Source: Euzebya sp051004735
GTDB taxonomy: Bacteria > Actinomycetota > Nitriliruptoria > Euzebyales > Euzebyaceae
Reading direction: 5' to 3'
Assembly (NCBI GenBank): GCA_051004735.1
Contig: JBPCKA010000105.1
Coordinates: forward strand, 31,657-95,656
DNA: 64,000 nt
Shown here: positions 16,435-25,161 of the stretch, piece by piece
How the letters are laid out: the number at the start of each line of letters is the position of its first letter
Position numbering within the stretch: position 1 is the first letter of the stretch
Made by a program: the position numbers and the translations under genes
The notes under the pieces: generated by a model
Told to the model about the DNA's origin: nothing
The model's database searches: none
Seen by the model: only the letters and a program-made list of their open reading frames with translations

Positions 16435-18024
16435 TCAGTTGGTGATCTGACCTGTGGGGTTGGAGTCGGGGTGCTCAATGAGCCCCCACCCACCACCTCC
16501 GGGGGTTTCGATCCGTATTCGGTCACCAGCCTGCACCGAAATGGTGGTCTTGGCCGGGAGCTGCTGCGTTTGACCATCAGCGGTGATCAGGGTGTTTGAC
16601 CCCGTCCCCCCGTCGTGTCCTCCCGACAGGCCCCATGGCGGCACCGAGCGGCGCTCGGTCTGCAACGTCACGGTCGCGGGAGCCAGGACCTGAAGTTCGC
16701 GCACGATGCCCTCACCGCCGTGGAAACGTCCCGTGCCACCTGATCCCGACCGCAGTTCACTGCGGATCACCCGCAGCGGATAGGCAAGTTCCAATGCTTC
16801 GGCCGGGGTGTTGCGGGTGTTCGTCATGGCGGTGTGCACGCCGTCCATGCCGTGCCGAAACGGGGTCGCACCCTCCCCGCCACCGATGGTTTCGTAGTAG
16901 GCGAAGGAATCCCGGCTGCCGCGAGAGCCGATCAGAATGTTGTTCATCGTCCCCTGTGATGCGGCCGGCACGCGGTCCGGCAGAGCAGGCGCCAAGGCCC
17001 TGAACACCACGTCGACCAGACGTTGACTGGTCTCCACGTTGCCCGTGGCCACGGGGGCGGGGAAGATGGCATCCACGATGGTGCCCGGGGTCGTCTGCAC
17101 CACCAGCGGTCGGGCCGCCCCCGCGTTGGCTGGCGCATCAGGATCGGTCAACACCCGCATGACAAACAGGGCGGCGGACTCGGTGACGGCACGGACGGCA
17201 TTAAGGTTCGACGCGATCTGGGCAGGGCAGTCGCGAAGGTCTACGCGCATCGTCTGGCCCGTCAACTCCACGTGTGCCGTCAGGGTGAGGCCGTCGCCGT
17301 ACTCCAGCACATCGGTGGCCGACCAGGTCCCGGTGGGCAGGTTCGTGAAGGCCGTACGGACACGGCGTTCCGCATAGTCCTGTAGATCATTCATGTCGCG
17401 GCGCAGCCGTTCAGTTCCACGCCCTTGCGCCAGCCGTCGTAACGCATGAGCCCCCGCATGATTGGCGGCGAACTGGGCGCGCAGGTCGCCGTACCGCTCG
17501 GCCGGCGTTCGGGAGTTCGCTGCCAGCAGGTCGATCACGTCAGGACGTTCACCATGACTGTCCACCAACAGGGTGGGCGGAACCCGGAGTCCCTCCATGG
17601 CGATGTCCACTGCATCGGCCGGCATCGAGCCTGGCGCGGCTCCGGCGATATCGGCGTGATGGGCCCGGTTCGCGACGTACCCGATGATCTGGTCACGATC
17701 ATCGCCGACAGCTCCCACCAGGGTCATGTCGGGTAGGTGGCTACCCCCGGTGTAGGGATCGTTGATGATCGCCTGCATGCCGGGCTGAAGTTCGAAGACC
17801 TGCAACACTGCCCTCACCGCTGCGGGCATGGAACCCAGATGCACGGGAATGTGCTCCGCCTGGGCAACCATGTCGCCTGCCGGATCGAACACTGCTGCGG
17901 AAAGATCCAGCCGTTCGGTGATGTTGGGGGAGTAGGCCGACCGCTGCAGCGCCACTCCCATCTGTTCGGCGATCCCGTCAAGCGCGTGGCGGATGACCTG
18001 CAACTGTGCGGCGCTAGTCATCAT
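16435..18024 (-). CDS. Hydantoinase B / oxoprolinase beta-type subunit
   Basis: 529-residue HyuB-family protein (ATP-dependent N-methylhydantoinase or 5-oxoprolinase B subunit), which forms an amide-ring hydrolase with HyuA. Family features include an N-terminal AQLQVIRHALDGIAEQMGVALQRSAYS, IINDPYTGGSHLPDM, HHADIAGAAPGSM and the C-terminal GSGGTGRFHGGEGIVREL and TPGGGGWG. The start at 18024 (ATGATGACT) overlaps the HyuA stop by 11 bases, a normal coupling; the frame is open to 18060. The substrate cannot be told from sequence. The C-terminus is close to family length. Confidence 0.9.
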   Translation of the reverse strand: MMTSAAQLQVIRHALDGIAEQMGVALQRSAYSPNITERLDLSAAVFDPAGDMVAQAEHIPVHLGSMPAAVRAVLQVFELQPGMQAIINDPYTGGSHLPDMTLVGAVGDDRDQIIGYVANRAHHADIAGAAPGSMPADAVDIAMEGLRVPPTLLVDSHGERPDVIDLLAANSRTPAERYGDLRAQFAANHAGAHALRRLAQGRGTERLRRDMNDLQDYAERRVRTAFTNLPTGTWSATDVLEYGDGLTLTAHVELTGQTMRVDLRDCPAQIASNLNAVRAVTESAALFVMRVLTDPDAPANAGAARPLVVQTTPGTIVDAIFPAPVATGNVETSQRLVDVVFRALAPALPDRVPAASQGTMNNILIGSRGSRDSFAYYETIGGGEGATPFRHGMDGVHTAMTNTRNTPAEALELAYPLRVIRSELRSGSGGTGRFHGGEGIVRELQVLAPATVTLQTERRSVPPWGLSGGHDGGTGSNTLITADGQTQQLPAKTTISVQAGDRIRIETPGGGGWGLIEHPDSNPTGQITN

Positions 18025-20002
18025 GTTCCCGCTGGGTATTCGTGTGGTGCTCCGCCCCACGTGACCGATCCCGGATGATCAGGTTTCCGTGCTGATCCAC
18101 GGTGCCGACGTCATCGGCCAGCAACAGCCCGGTGGAGTCGGGCTGTGTCACCAGAGCCGGTCCGTGAATGGTGGTTCCTGCGGAGGTCAAGCTGCCACGG
18201 GCATACACCGCAATCTCCTGGGGTCCTTCCCCCATATCCGCGGTGATGGTGGTCGGATCGGACGTCGGGCCCAGGTCCCACCCAGCCAGATCCCCCTCGT
18301 GAAGTGCTGGGCCGGTCACGACCAGCCGCACGGTGACGATTTGCATCGGCGTCCCCGACATCGCATACCCATAGGACGCGGTATGCGCAGCCTCGAAGTC
18401 TGCCGCCAACCCGGTTGTGCTGGCCGGATCGGCGAAGGGGATTCGCAGTTCGTGTGCCTGACCGACATAGCGAACGTCAGCGACCCAATGCCGTTCGGGC
18501 CACACACCGGTGACCCGATCCTGAAGCTGCAGACAGGTCGGGCGCAGGTCGGTATCGATGGGCACCATCACCGTACGTGACACCTCCTGCCGTCGGGGCG
18601 CCGTCAGAAGTCCCACCGCCGACAGGACTCCGGGCGTGGGAGGCAGAATCGCGACCGGACAGCCGAGCATGCGAGCCAGGGCAGAAGCGTGCAGCGGACC
18701 GGCTCCGCCGTAGGCCACCAGAGCCAGGTCGGTGGGATCCACGCCCGCCTCGGTGGTCACGCGTCGTAGGGCGCGGGCCATGTGTGCCCGGATCACGTCG
18801 ATGATGTCGCCAGCGGTGACGCCGCTGAGTGTGTCGACGGCCCGACGCGCCGCATCGATGTCGGGTTGGACCACCCCGGCGGCCAGTTCGATGAGGTGGC
18901 CCAGAACCGCGTGGGCGTCGGTGACCGTGGGAGCGGTGCCGCCAGCGCCGTAACACGCCGGTCCAGGGACCGCGCCGGCGCTGCGTGGCCCGACCTGCAG
19001 TGCCCCACCAGGGTCCAGCAGGGCGATCGAGCCACCGCCGGCGCCAACGGTGTGAATCCCCACGGTCGGTGTACCGATTGGCAGGTCGGCGATGGTGCCG
19101 CGCTGGTCGATGACCGGGACCCCGTCGGCGATCAGACAGACATCGGTGCTGGTGCCACCCATGTCAAATGCCACGGCCTGGTCAAATCCTGCCTGCCGCG
19201 CAACGGCAGCGGCAGCAACGACCCCGGCCGCAGGACCGCTGAGCAGCGTGTGGACGGGTTCTGCAACCATTCGCTTGATCTGCGCGGTTCCTCCGCCTGA
19301 GGTCATGACGGTCACCTCGGCGTCGCGCACCCGGTCGGTCAGGCGTGACAGATAACGCGACATCACCGGTCCCACCGCTGCGTTGAGCGCGCAGGTGTTG
19401 GCGCGTTCATACTCCCTGACCGATCCCACCAGGTCGCAGGAGACGGTGATGTGGACTTGTGGCATGGCCTGGGTGATCGCAGCTGCCAGGTCACGCTCGT
19501 GCTCGGGTCGTGCCCAGGAGAACAACAACACGATGGCAACCGCGTCAGCACGGAGGGCCTTCACCCTGGCAACCACGCGAGTGATCTCCCGCTCAGTCAG
19601 GGCTGTCAGGACGGAACCGTCAGCGGCGATCCGCTCATCAACGGTCACCACCCGGTCACGGCTGATGATCGGGTCAGGGCGCACGCGGCGAAGGTCGTAC
19701 AGCGATGGACGGTTCTGGCGACCGATCGTCAGCAGGTCTGCAAAGCCAGCGGTGACGAGCAGGGCCGGACGGGTGAAGTCTCGCTCCAGCACGGCGTTGG
19801 TGGCGGTGGTCGTGCCGTGCGCGACCGCGGTGACATCGACACCATGCTCGGCGATGGCCAGGGCGGCGCCCACCCCCACACTTTGATCCTCGGGTGTGGT
19901 GGGGGTCTTGCGCATGACGGGCTTGCCGTCGACGACCACGACGGCGTCGGTGAACGTGCCCCCGACGTCGACACCGGCGGTTGCTGTTGCAAGCTGAGTC
20001 AT
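18014..20002 (-). CDS. Hydantoinase A / oxoprolinase alpha-type subunit
   Basis: 662-residue HyuA-family ATP-binding subunit. The actin-like ATP site starts GVDVGGTFTDAVVVVDG (about 10-26). A second conserved block, VAFDMGGTSTDVCLI, lies near 275, followed by GTPTVGIHTVGAGGGSIA, which is diagnostic of the family. It partners with the overlapping HyuB gene. Its start is 14 bases after the stop of the TcpC-like gene on the same strand, so it appears to be in the same transcript as pilus/transfer-like proteins. That is an unusual context for a metabolic enzyme. Confidence 0.9.
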   Translation of the reverse strand: MTQLATATAGVDVGGTFTDAVVVVDGKPVMRKTPTTPEDQSVGVGAALAIAEHGVDVTAVAHGTTTATNAVLERDFTRPALLVTAGFADLLTIGRQNRPSLYDLRRVRPDPIISRDRVVTVDERIAADGSVLTALTEREITRVVARVKALRADAVAIVLLFSWARPEHERDLAAAITQAMPQVHITVSCDLVGSVREYERANTCALNAAVGPVMSRYLSRLTDRVRDAEVTVMTSGGGTAQIKRMVAEPVHTLLSGPAAGVVAAAAVARQAGFDQAVAFDMGGTSTDVCLIADGVPVIDQRGTIADLPIGTPTVGIHTVGAGGGSIALLDPGGALQVGPRSAGAVPGPACYGAGGTAPTVTDAHAVLGHLIELAAGVVQPDIDAARRAVDTLSGVTAGDIIDVIRAHMARALRRVTTEAGVDPTDLALVAYGGAGPLHASALARMLGCPVAILPPTPGVLSAVGLLTAPRRQEVSRTVMVPIDTDLRPTCLQLQDRVTGVWPERHWVADVRYVGQAHELRIPFADPASTTGLAADFEAAHTASYGYAMSGTPMQIVTVRLVVTGPALHEGDLAGWDLGPTSDPTTITADMGEGPQEIAVYARGSLTSAGTTIHGPALVTQPDSTGLLLADDVGTVDQHGNLIIRDRSRGAEHHTNTQREHDD

Positions 20003-20016
20003 GCTCAGGTCGACAC

Positions 20017-21129
20017 TCAGCCTGCGCTGATCCCGCTCACCAACAGCGCATTACCGTTTGCGACCAGCGACAACCGGTAGCGCTGCGTGAAGGTCGCGTT
20101 GGTGACAGGGTCACGCCAGGCCACCTGGATCTGTGCCTCACGTTCATCTCCGTCGCCGACAAAGACCTCGACCTGGCCAACCGAGGCAAGCTGCTGTTGC
20201 CCACTCAGGCCGCGTATCCGACTGCCGTCGGCGGTGATGCCGTCGATCTGGACCGTCTGCGCTTCGGCGAACACGGTGAACAGTTCCTGCATCTTTGGCT
20301 GCAGGGTGGCGCCCTGTGCCTCGTCAACCGGAGGATTTGTTGCCGGTTCCGGGGTTCCTGCCTGTGGCCTGGGGACGAAAGCGGGCGGGGCAATCACGGC
20401 CCAGCGGCCGTTACCGTCCTGAGCCAAGGGAACCGCGAGGTGCACCCACCGGGGGGCATCACTGCCGGTGACCTGACTGGCAACCGTGACAACGACACCG
20501 TTGTCGGTTCTGACCACGTCGAGTGGGACCGTCAAGACTGCCAACTGTTCACCAAGCCCGTCCCACCCCAACTGGCTGTCCAGTCCGGGCGCGAGGTACG
20601 CCCGCAACTCTCGTTCGCGAATCTGGGGGTTGGCCTCACTGAGGTTCAGATAGTCGTGGGCGAACTGGACCGCAAATGCCGTGGCGACCTGGAGGTCAGC
20701 TGGCAGATCGCCGGCCACAGGGACGTCGTCCACGGGGGGTGACGCCTGCGCCGAGGGTGTCGGATCTGTCGCGACCGCTGAGGTACCACCCACCGGTCGG
20801 GTTGCCGACGAGGCCTGGCTGTCCGGCCCGGGTTGGACGACGGGATCGCTCTGCGCGGGCACGGTGGTGCTGCTGGGACTGGGATCGCCACCATCATTTC
20901 CCGTGAACAGCGACAGCAGGGTGACCAACGCGATCAGCACCAGGCCACCGATGATGAAGGGCCTGACCCACGCCGGTGAGGGCGTGTTGCCACCGCGCTG
21001 CTTTCGACCCTTTGCGTCACGTCCTGACGATCGCTTCAAAGGGAACTGAGGGGGTGTGCTTGGACCCTCGGACGGGCCCTGTTCAGGGTCAGGGTCAAAC
21101 AGCGGCGGCCGCGCGCCGGTGGTACTCAT
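20017..21129 (-). CDS. Membrane protein resembling TcpC / VirB8-like transfer proteins
   Basis: 370 residues. A cytosolic charged N-terminus (1-58) precedes one membrane helix (VRPFIIGGLVLIALVTLLSLF, about 56-76), a Ser/Pro/Gln linker (77-145) and two extracytoplasmic alpha/beta domains (about 148-260 and 285-370). The block VATAFAVQFAHDYLNLSEANP with RERELRAYLAPGLDSQLG resembles the TcpC family of conjugation proteins, which share the VirB8/NTF2-like fold. The similarity is my reading and not a search result. It overlaps the LysM gene by one base (TGATG) and may form an envelope assembly with it and the ParA-like ATPase. Confidence 0.6.
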   Translation of the reverse strand: MSTTGARPPLFDPDPEQGPSEGPSTPPQFPLKRSSGRDAKGRKQRGGNTPSPAWVRPFIIGGLVLIALVTLLSLFTGNDGGDPSPSSTTVPAQSDPVVQPGPDSQASSATRPVGGTSAVATDPTPSAQASPPVDDVPVAGDLPADLQVATAFAVQFAHDYLNLSEANPQIRERELRAYLAPGLDSQLGWDGLGEQLAVLTVPLDVVRTDNGVVVTVASQVTGSDAPRWVHLAVPLAQDGNGRWAVIAPPAFVPRPQAGTPEPATNPPVDEAQGATLQPKMQELFTVFAEAQTVQIDGITADGSRIRGLSGQQQLASVGQVEVFVGDGDEREAQIQVAWRDPVTNATFTQRYRLSLVANGNALLVSGISAG

Positions 21130-22499
21130 CAGGCCTCTAGTCCACCGTCGCCGTCCCGGATGTCGATCGGAATCTGGATAACCACGTTGGCTGGGATCTT
21201 ATCGGGGTTGGACCCGAGCCTGTCGGCGTTCCAGGTGTAGATCAGTTGCCAGGTCGCTTCGATCTGCTCGGGGCTGAGGTCACTGGTGCCCCATAGCCGC
21301 TCACTGACCGTCCACAGATTGTCGCCAGGCTGAATCTCATAGGACCATCCCAGGGTCGGTGTCGCTGCTACCTCATCGAAGGCAACCACATCCTCCTCCG
21401 ATGGTTGCTGACCGCTCTGCATCAGCGTCCAAGCCTCGATCACGGCCTGTGACCAATGGTCCACACGGACCCGGTCGACCGGTCGTTGTTGCGCCTGGGT
21501 GACGCGGTCGTTCAGCGTCAACTCCTGCACCTGCTCAACCGGTTCGGGACGCTGGTTCGGGTTCATCGCCGGATGCACGGCGATGACTGGACCGGTGGCG
21601 GCCTGTGGTGTGGCTGGGGTTGACGGATTGACAGCCTGGGGGGTGGCTGCGGGATCCACCCGCGGGGGCACCGGTGCCGGGAGCACCTCGGCCACCGGCG
21701 GCACGGGGACTAGATTTGGTACCGGGTTAGGCGTCGGCGGCGTTGGGTTCTTGACCTCGGGCACGGCGACGGCCGGCGGACGTGGAGGTTCGGGTCGCGT
21801 GGCCGATGGCTCCGCCGGTGTCACCGGCAGTTGCGCCACAGGCTCGGCAGGCACGTCCGAAACAGCGGGAACGATTTCCTCTGGTTCGACCGCAGGTGCC
21901 TCTTCTGGCGCTGCGACGAGGCCCGCTGCGACGGGAACGACCTCCTCGGCGGTTTCTTCGATGACCTCATCTGTTGCGGTGACGATGCCGTTAACCGGTC
22001 CGGTTACAGCCTCTTCCGCGGGTGGTGCGACCACAGGTGGGTCCACGACCGGAGCGGATCCATTCTGGCCCAGGTCCTCCTCGGCCTCTGGTGCGTCGGC
22101 CGCGGGTGGTGCGACCACAGGCGGGTCCACGACCGGAGCGGATCCATTCTGGCCCAGGTCCTCCTCGGCTGCTGGTACGTCGGCTGCTGGTACGTCGGCT
22201 GCTGGTACGTCGGCCTCTTGTGCCTCGGCCTCTTGTGCCTCGGGCTCTTGTGTCACAGTGTTCTCTGTCGCCGCGGCCACACCGGTCAGTTGGGGTGCCA
22301 GCAATACCCCCGCCGCCCCCGCCACAGCGGCGCCCTGCTTGGTGCGGCGAGCCGCGCCCCTGACCAGTTCCCGTGAGGTGGCGCCTTCGGCCAGCGCGAG
22401 CTCGGTCATGAGTTCTTTGCGCTTGCGGGCCTTCGCGATGCGGTCATTGTCCGTGACGAGCTGTGACAGTGCGTGATCCTGATGAATGTGGGGGTGCAT
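21129..22499 (-). CDS. LysM-domain protein with Pro/Ala/Glu repeat region
   Basis: 456 residues. The N-terminal ~75 residues include a basic segment (KARKRKELMTEL) and a possible membrane helix (GAAVAGAAGVLLAPQLTGVAAA). Residues ~85-370 are acidic and Pro/Ala rich, with a duplicated 28-residue unit (AEEDLGQNGSAPVVDPPVVA) and short ADVPA repeats. The C-terminus (~380-445) is a LysM-like domain (WSYEIQPGDNLWTVSERLWG; NADRLGSNPDKIPANVVIQIPI). LysM binds N-acetylglucosamine chains, so this could reach through and grip peptidoglycan. Its ATG overlaps the ParA-like stop (TAATG). Confidence 0.8.
   Translation of the reverse strand: MHPHIHQDHALSQLVTDNDRIAKARKRKELMTELALAEGATSRELVRGAARRTKQGAAVAGAAGVLLAPQLTGVAAATENTVTQEPEAQEAEAQEADVPAADVPAADVPAAEEDLGQNGSAPVVDPPVVAPPAADAPEAEEDLGQNGSAPVVDPPVVAPPAEEAVTGPVNGIVTATDEVIEETAEEVVPVAAGLVAAPEEAPAVEPEEIVPAVSDVPAEPVAQLPVTPAEPSATRPEPPRPPAVAVPEVKNPTPPTPNPVPNLVPVPPVAEVLPAPVPPRVDPAATPQAVNPSTPATPQAATGPVIAVHPAMNPNQRPEPVEQVQELTLNDRVTQAQQRPVDRVRVDHWSQAVIEAWTLMQSGQQPSEEDVVAFDEVAATPTLGWSYEIQPGDNLWTVSERLWGTSDLSPEQIEATWQLIYTWNADRLGSNPDKIPANVVIQIPIDIRDGDGGLEA
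22018..22185. repeat. 84-bp tandem duplication inside the LysM gene
   Basis: Two copies of an 84-bp unit (22018-22101 and 22102-22185) differ at only a few positions. 84 bp equals 28 codons, so the frame is kept. It encodes the AEEDLGQNGSAPVVDPP spacer and probably changes the reach of the protein. Confidence 0.85.
22168..22255. repeat. 15-bp short repeats inside the LysM gene
   Basis: Next to the 84-bp duplication come units of 15 bp: CTGCTGGTACGTCGG three times, then CCTCTTGTGCCTCGG twice with a partial third. They encode five-residue ADVPA and EAQEA-type repeats on the minus strand. Unit number may vary between strains. Confidence 0.8.
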
Positions 22500-23662
22500 T
22501 ATTGGTTTCCTCCGTGTTGTGCTGTGTGGATGGCGATCGGGGTGGACCCCCCCGGATCCGTTTCCTCCTCGGCGACGAATTCATCGATGAGCGAGCTTGC
22601 GAGATTGAGATAGGCGTGACGGGTCTGAGTTGCCAACCACTCCATTTGGACGGTGGCGCCGTTGGCGAGTTCCTCGTCCCATGGGATGGTCACGACACGG
22701 CGGACCAGTTGGTCGAAGTGGTCACAGATTCGGTCGACGTCGACCGGCCGTCGACCGGGCCGCACCCCGTTGACCACGACGATTGCGCGGTTGACCTTCT
22801 CCTCCATGCCGTGTTCAGCCAGCCAACTCAGTAGGTAGGTGACCGCTCGTGCCGCATCGACGCTGGGTCCGGTGACGACCACCAATTGATCGGCGTGTTG
22901 CACGACCCCGCGCGTGGCCGAGTCAAGGATTCCGGTTCCGCAGTCGGCCAGGATCAGGTTGTACTGCATCCCCAGCATGGTCAGGACGTCTTCATAGTCC
23001 TTGCGCCCCATCCGGCGTGTCAGGTGTGGATCGTCTGGGCTGGCGATGACCTCAAGCCTGCTGGTGGCTTGCGAGGTGAAGGGCCGGACTTGGGAGTAGC
23101 TGGTGATGGGATCGCCCAGCGCCAGCAGGTCCGCAGCCGTCTTGGTCGTCTGGCGCTCGACCCGGTACCCCAGGCTGCCCGCGTCGGGGTTGGCATCCAG
23201 TGCCACGACCCGGTCGCCCCGGATCGACGCCAAGGTATGTCCCAGGTTCAGCGTCGTCGTGGTCTTGCCGACGCCGCCCTTGGTAGACACCACAGCCACT
23301 GTTCTGGCACCGGTGAACGGTCGACGTGTGTTGGCCAACAACTGTCGGGACTGCTGCTCAAGCGCGGTGGGAGCCGGCCGGTAGCGGCCGCCGGACAACT
23401 TCCACAACAGCCGGCGAAATCCTCCCTGTGGTGCGGGGTTTGTCTCCTCGACCCAGCCGGATTCATCAAACTCCGGATCCAGCCCCTGTTGCAGATCCTG
23501 AACAGACAGTGAGAACGGATCCGGTTCGGATGCATGAGGGCCGGGCTGCGGGGGATTCAGCTCAGGAGGGGCAGGCGGGTGTGAGGCGACAGTGGTGGGA
23601 TCCAAAGTCGTTGCATACGTAGGGCCCCTTTCCGCTGTCCGACCCGGTTGGTTTTCCATCAA
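22499..23662 (-). CDS. ParA/MinD-like ATPase, paralogue 1
   Basis: 387 residues with a disordered Pro-rich N-terminus (1-110), then a deviant Walker A domain: VVSTKGGVGKTTTTLNLGHTL (about 128-148) and ALDANPDAGSLGYR. The ILADCGTGILD Walker B-type strand follows near 240. It is closely related to the divergent ATPase at 23911 (shared NPDAG, TSQA.SRLEV.ASP.DPH blocks). Such MinD-type ATPases with long N-termini occur with secretion or pilus systems and position membrane assemblies. It heads the minus-strand run LysM, TcpC-like, HyuA, HyuB, LCP. Two adjacent ATGs (23662, 23659) are possible starts. Confidence 0.88.
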   Translation of the reverse strand: MMENQPGRTAERGPTYATTLDPTTVASHPPAPPELNPPQPGPHASEPDPFSLSVQDLQQGLDPEFDESGWVEETNPAPQGGFRRLLWKLSGGRYRPAPTALEQQSRQLLANTRRPFTGARTVAVVSTKGGVGKTTTTLNLGHTLASIRGDRVVALDANPDAGSLGYRVERQTTKTAADLLALGDPITSYSQVRPFTSQATSRLEVIASPDDPHLTRRMGRKDYEDVLTMLGMQYNLILADCGTGILDSATRGVVQHADQLVVVTGPSVDAARAVTYLLSWLAEHGMEEKVNRAIVVVNGVRPGRRPVDVDRICDHFDQLVRRVVTIPWDEELANGATVQMEWLATQTRHAYLNLASSLIDEFVAEEETDPGGSTPIAIHTAQHGGNQ

Positions 23663-23910
23663 ATCAGTCCCGCCGTCGTGGACGATGTCACGAAGTATCA
23701 GTCACTGAATCAGTCATCTGACTCCTGGTCGCAGACCAGTCCGCCCAGCTGAGCCCAGATGGGCAGGTGGTACCCGTGGTGTCTGTACTGTACTCCTATA
23801 CGTAGGCTGCTGCGGACGGAAGTGGTAGGCCGATTGGACCACACGGTCTAGTTATCTCGGGGGCAACACGGGTAGCGTGACCAACGCATGACAAATCGGG
23901 AGCAGCAACG
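23663..23910. promoter_or_regulatory. Divergent intergenic region between the two ParA/MinD genes
   Basis: 248 bases with no gene seen, serving operons in both directions. It holds ATCAGTC copies at 23663, 23697 and 23709, a GTACTGTAC near-palindrome at about 23786, and TACTCCTATACGTAGG at 23791-23806, which shares blocks with the site in front of the Kelch gene. A TAnnnT-type hexamer for either direction could not be assigned confidently. Confidence 0.5.
23697..23716. repeat. Direct repeats ATCAGTCA in the divergent promoter region
   Basis: ATCAGTCA at 23697-23704 and again at 23709-23716, period 12, each followed by a CTGA-like end. A third partial copy, ATCAGTC, lies at 23663-23669. The spacing suggests a regulator binding on about one helical face, possibly the response regulator encoded at 32986. 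Confidence 0.4.
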
Positions 23911-25161
23911 TTGAGTGACGGGACCGGCGGTAACGAGCACAAATCGGCGCAGGCGGCCGACGAACTGCTGTGGGCTGAGGAGACGGTCGAACCGGTCGCA
24001 CCGCCGGCTCAAACGACACCCCCTGTCGCGGCCGACGGACGCAACGGCTGGCCACAGCCAGGACCAAGCGAGCAGGCCGACGAGTCATTCCTGCCTCCAC
24101 CGCCATCCCTGGCCCGGGTGGCCCCATCGGCGGTGCCACCCCCCGACATGTCGACTGCTTCGCTTCAGCCTGGTCCGCACGCTCCGGGGGACCACCAGGC
24201 CTTTCCGCCGAACCAGTTCCCTGCCCCGGGACCCGCCCGACTGGATGAGGCGACGGTCCTTCGGCCCCGGGCGGATCAGCCGTCCGGTGGCTGGAGGGCG
24301 TGGCTGTACCGGATCACCGGTGGTGCGATCAACATGGGTCCCAGCCGGGCAGAGCAGGCGTGGAATGCCCTGGTGTCCCGTTGCCAGGCACCGTGTGATC
24401 GCGATCGGCGCATTGCGGTCATCTCACGTAAGGGTGGGGTGGGCAAGACCACCACAACCCTGATGATCGGCCACACTTTGGCCGCCCTGAGGCACGACCG
24501 GGTCATCGCAATCGACGGGAATCCCGACGCAGGCACGCTCGGCCACCGGGTCACACGTCAGACCGAGGCGACTGTCATCGATGCGTTGGCGCGCATCGAT
24601 TCTGTCGTCGGCTATCCCGACGCGCGGGCCCTGACCAGCCAGGCACCCTCCCGGCTTGAGGTGATGGCCTCCCCACAGGATCCACATGCGTCGCGGGCGT
24701 TGCATGGTTCGGACTACCAGCGTGTGATGGCCGGGCTCGACAAGCACTACAACGTGATGCTGTGCGACACCGGCACCGGGATCATGGATGACGCCAACCT
24801 TGGCATCCTCGACGCAGTCGACCAGATCGTGCTGGTCAGCGGAACCGCACTTGACAGTGCCCGCGCGGCCTCGTTGACCCTGGACTGGTTGCAGACCAAT
24901 GGTCGGGCCGAGTTGGTCCGGGATGCGGTCGTGGTGCTCAACTCGGTTGGCGGCATGGGCCGGGTGGACGTCGATCAGGTCGCCAGGCATTTCGCCGACC
25001 GCTGCCGCTCGGTTCACCGCGTGCCATACGACCGCCATCTGGAGACTGGCTCGATCACCGATCCCGATCTGCTGGCGCCGGTGACCCAGCAAGCCTGGCT
25101 GGACGTTGCAGCCGCCGTGGTGGATGGGTTCGCCCTGACGTCACCCAGGGTACGGCGATGA
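23911..25161 (+). CDS. ParA/MinD-like ATPase, paralogue 2, first gene of the Tad operon
   Basis: 416 residues. The TTG start at 23911 has GGGAGC 9 bases upstream. A Pro-rich disordered N-terminus (1-165) precedes the ATPase core: VISRKGGVGKTTTTLMIGHTL (about 170-190), AIDGNPDAGTLGHR, and MLCDTGTGIMDDANLG near 285. It is paralogous to the minus-strand gene at 22499, and the two are transcribed away from a shared promoter region. Its stop overlaps the next start by 4 bases. A positioning or energising role for the pilus/secretion machine is an inference from context. Confidence 0.88.
   Translation: MSDGTGGNEHKSAQAADELLWAEETVEPVAPPAQTTPPVAADGRNGWPQPGPSEQADESFLPPPPSLARVAPSAVPPPDMSTASLQPGPHAPGDHQAFPPNQFPAPGPARLDEATVLRPRADQPSGGWRAWLYRITGGAINMGPSRAEQAWNALVSRCQAPCDRDRRIAVISRKGGVGKTTTTLMIGHTLAALRHDRVIAIDGNPDAGTLGHRVTRQTEATVIDALARIDSVVGYPDARALTSQAPSRLEVMASPQDPHASRALHGSDYQRVMAGLDKHYNVMLCDTGTGIMDDANLGILDAVDQIVLVSGTALDSARAASLTLDWLQTNGRAELVRDAVVVLNSVGGMGRVDVDQVARHFADRCRSVHRVPYDRHLETGSITDPDLLAPVTQQAWLDVAAAVVDGFALTSPRVRR

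Noticed and set aside
16435..20002. Idea that HyuA/HyuB were brought by a mobile element
   Set aside because: No transposase, integrase, flanking repeats or composition break was seen at the borders.
22168..22255. Short regular repeats that might suggest a CRISPR array
   Set aside because: Units are 15 bp, contiguous with no spacers and in frame inside a protein-coding gene.
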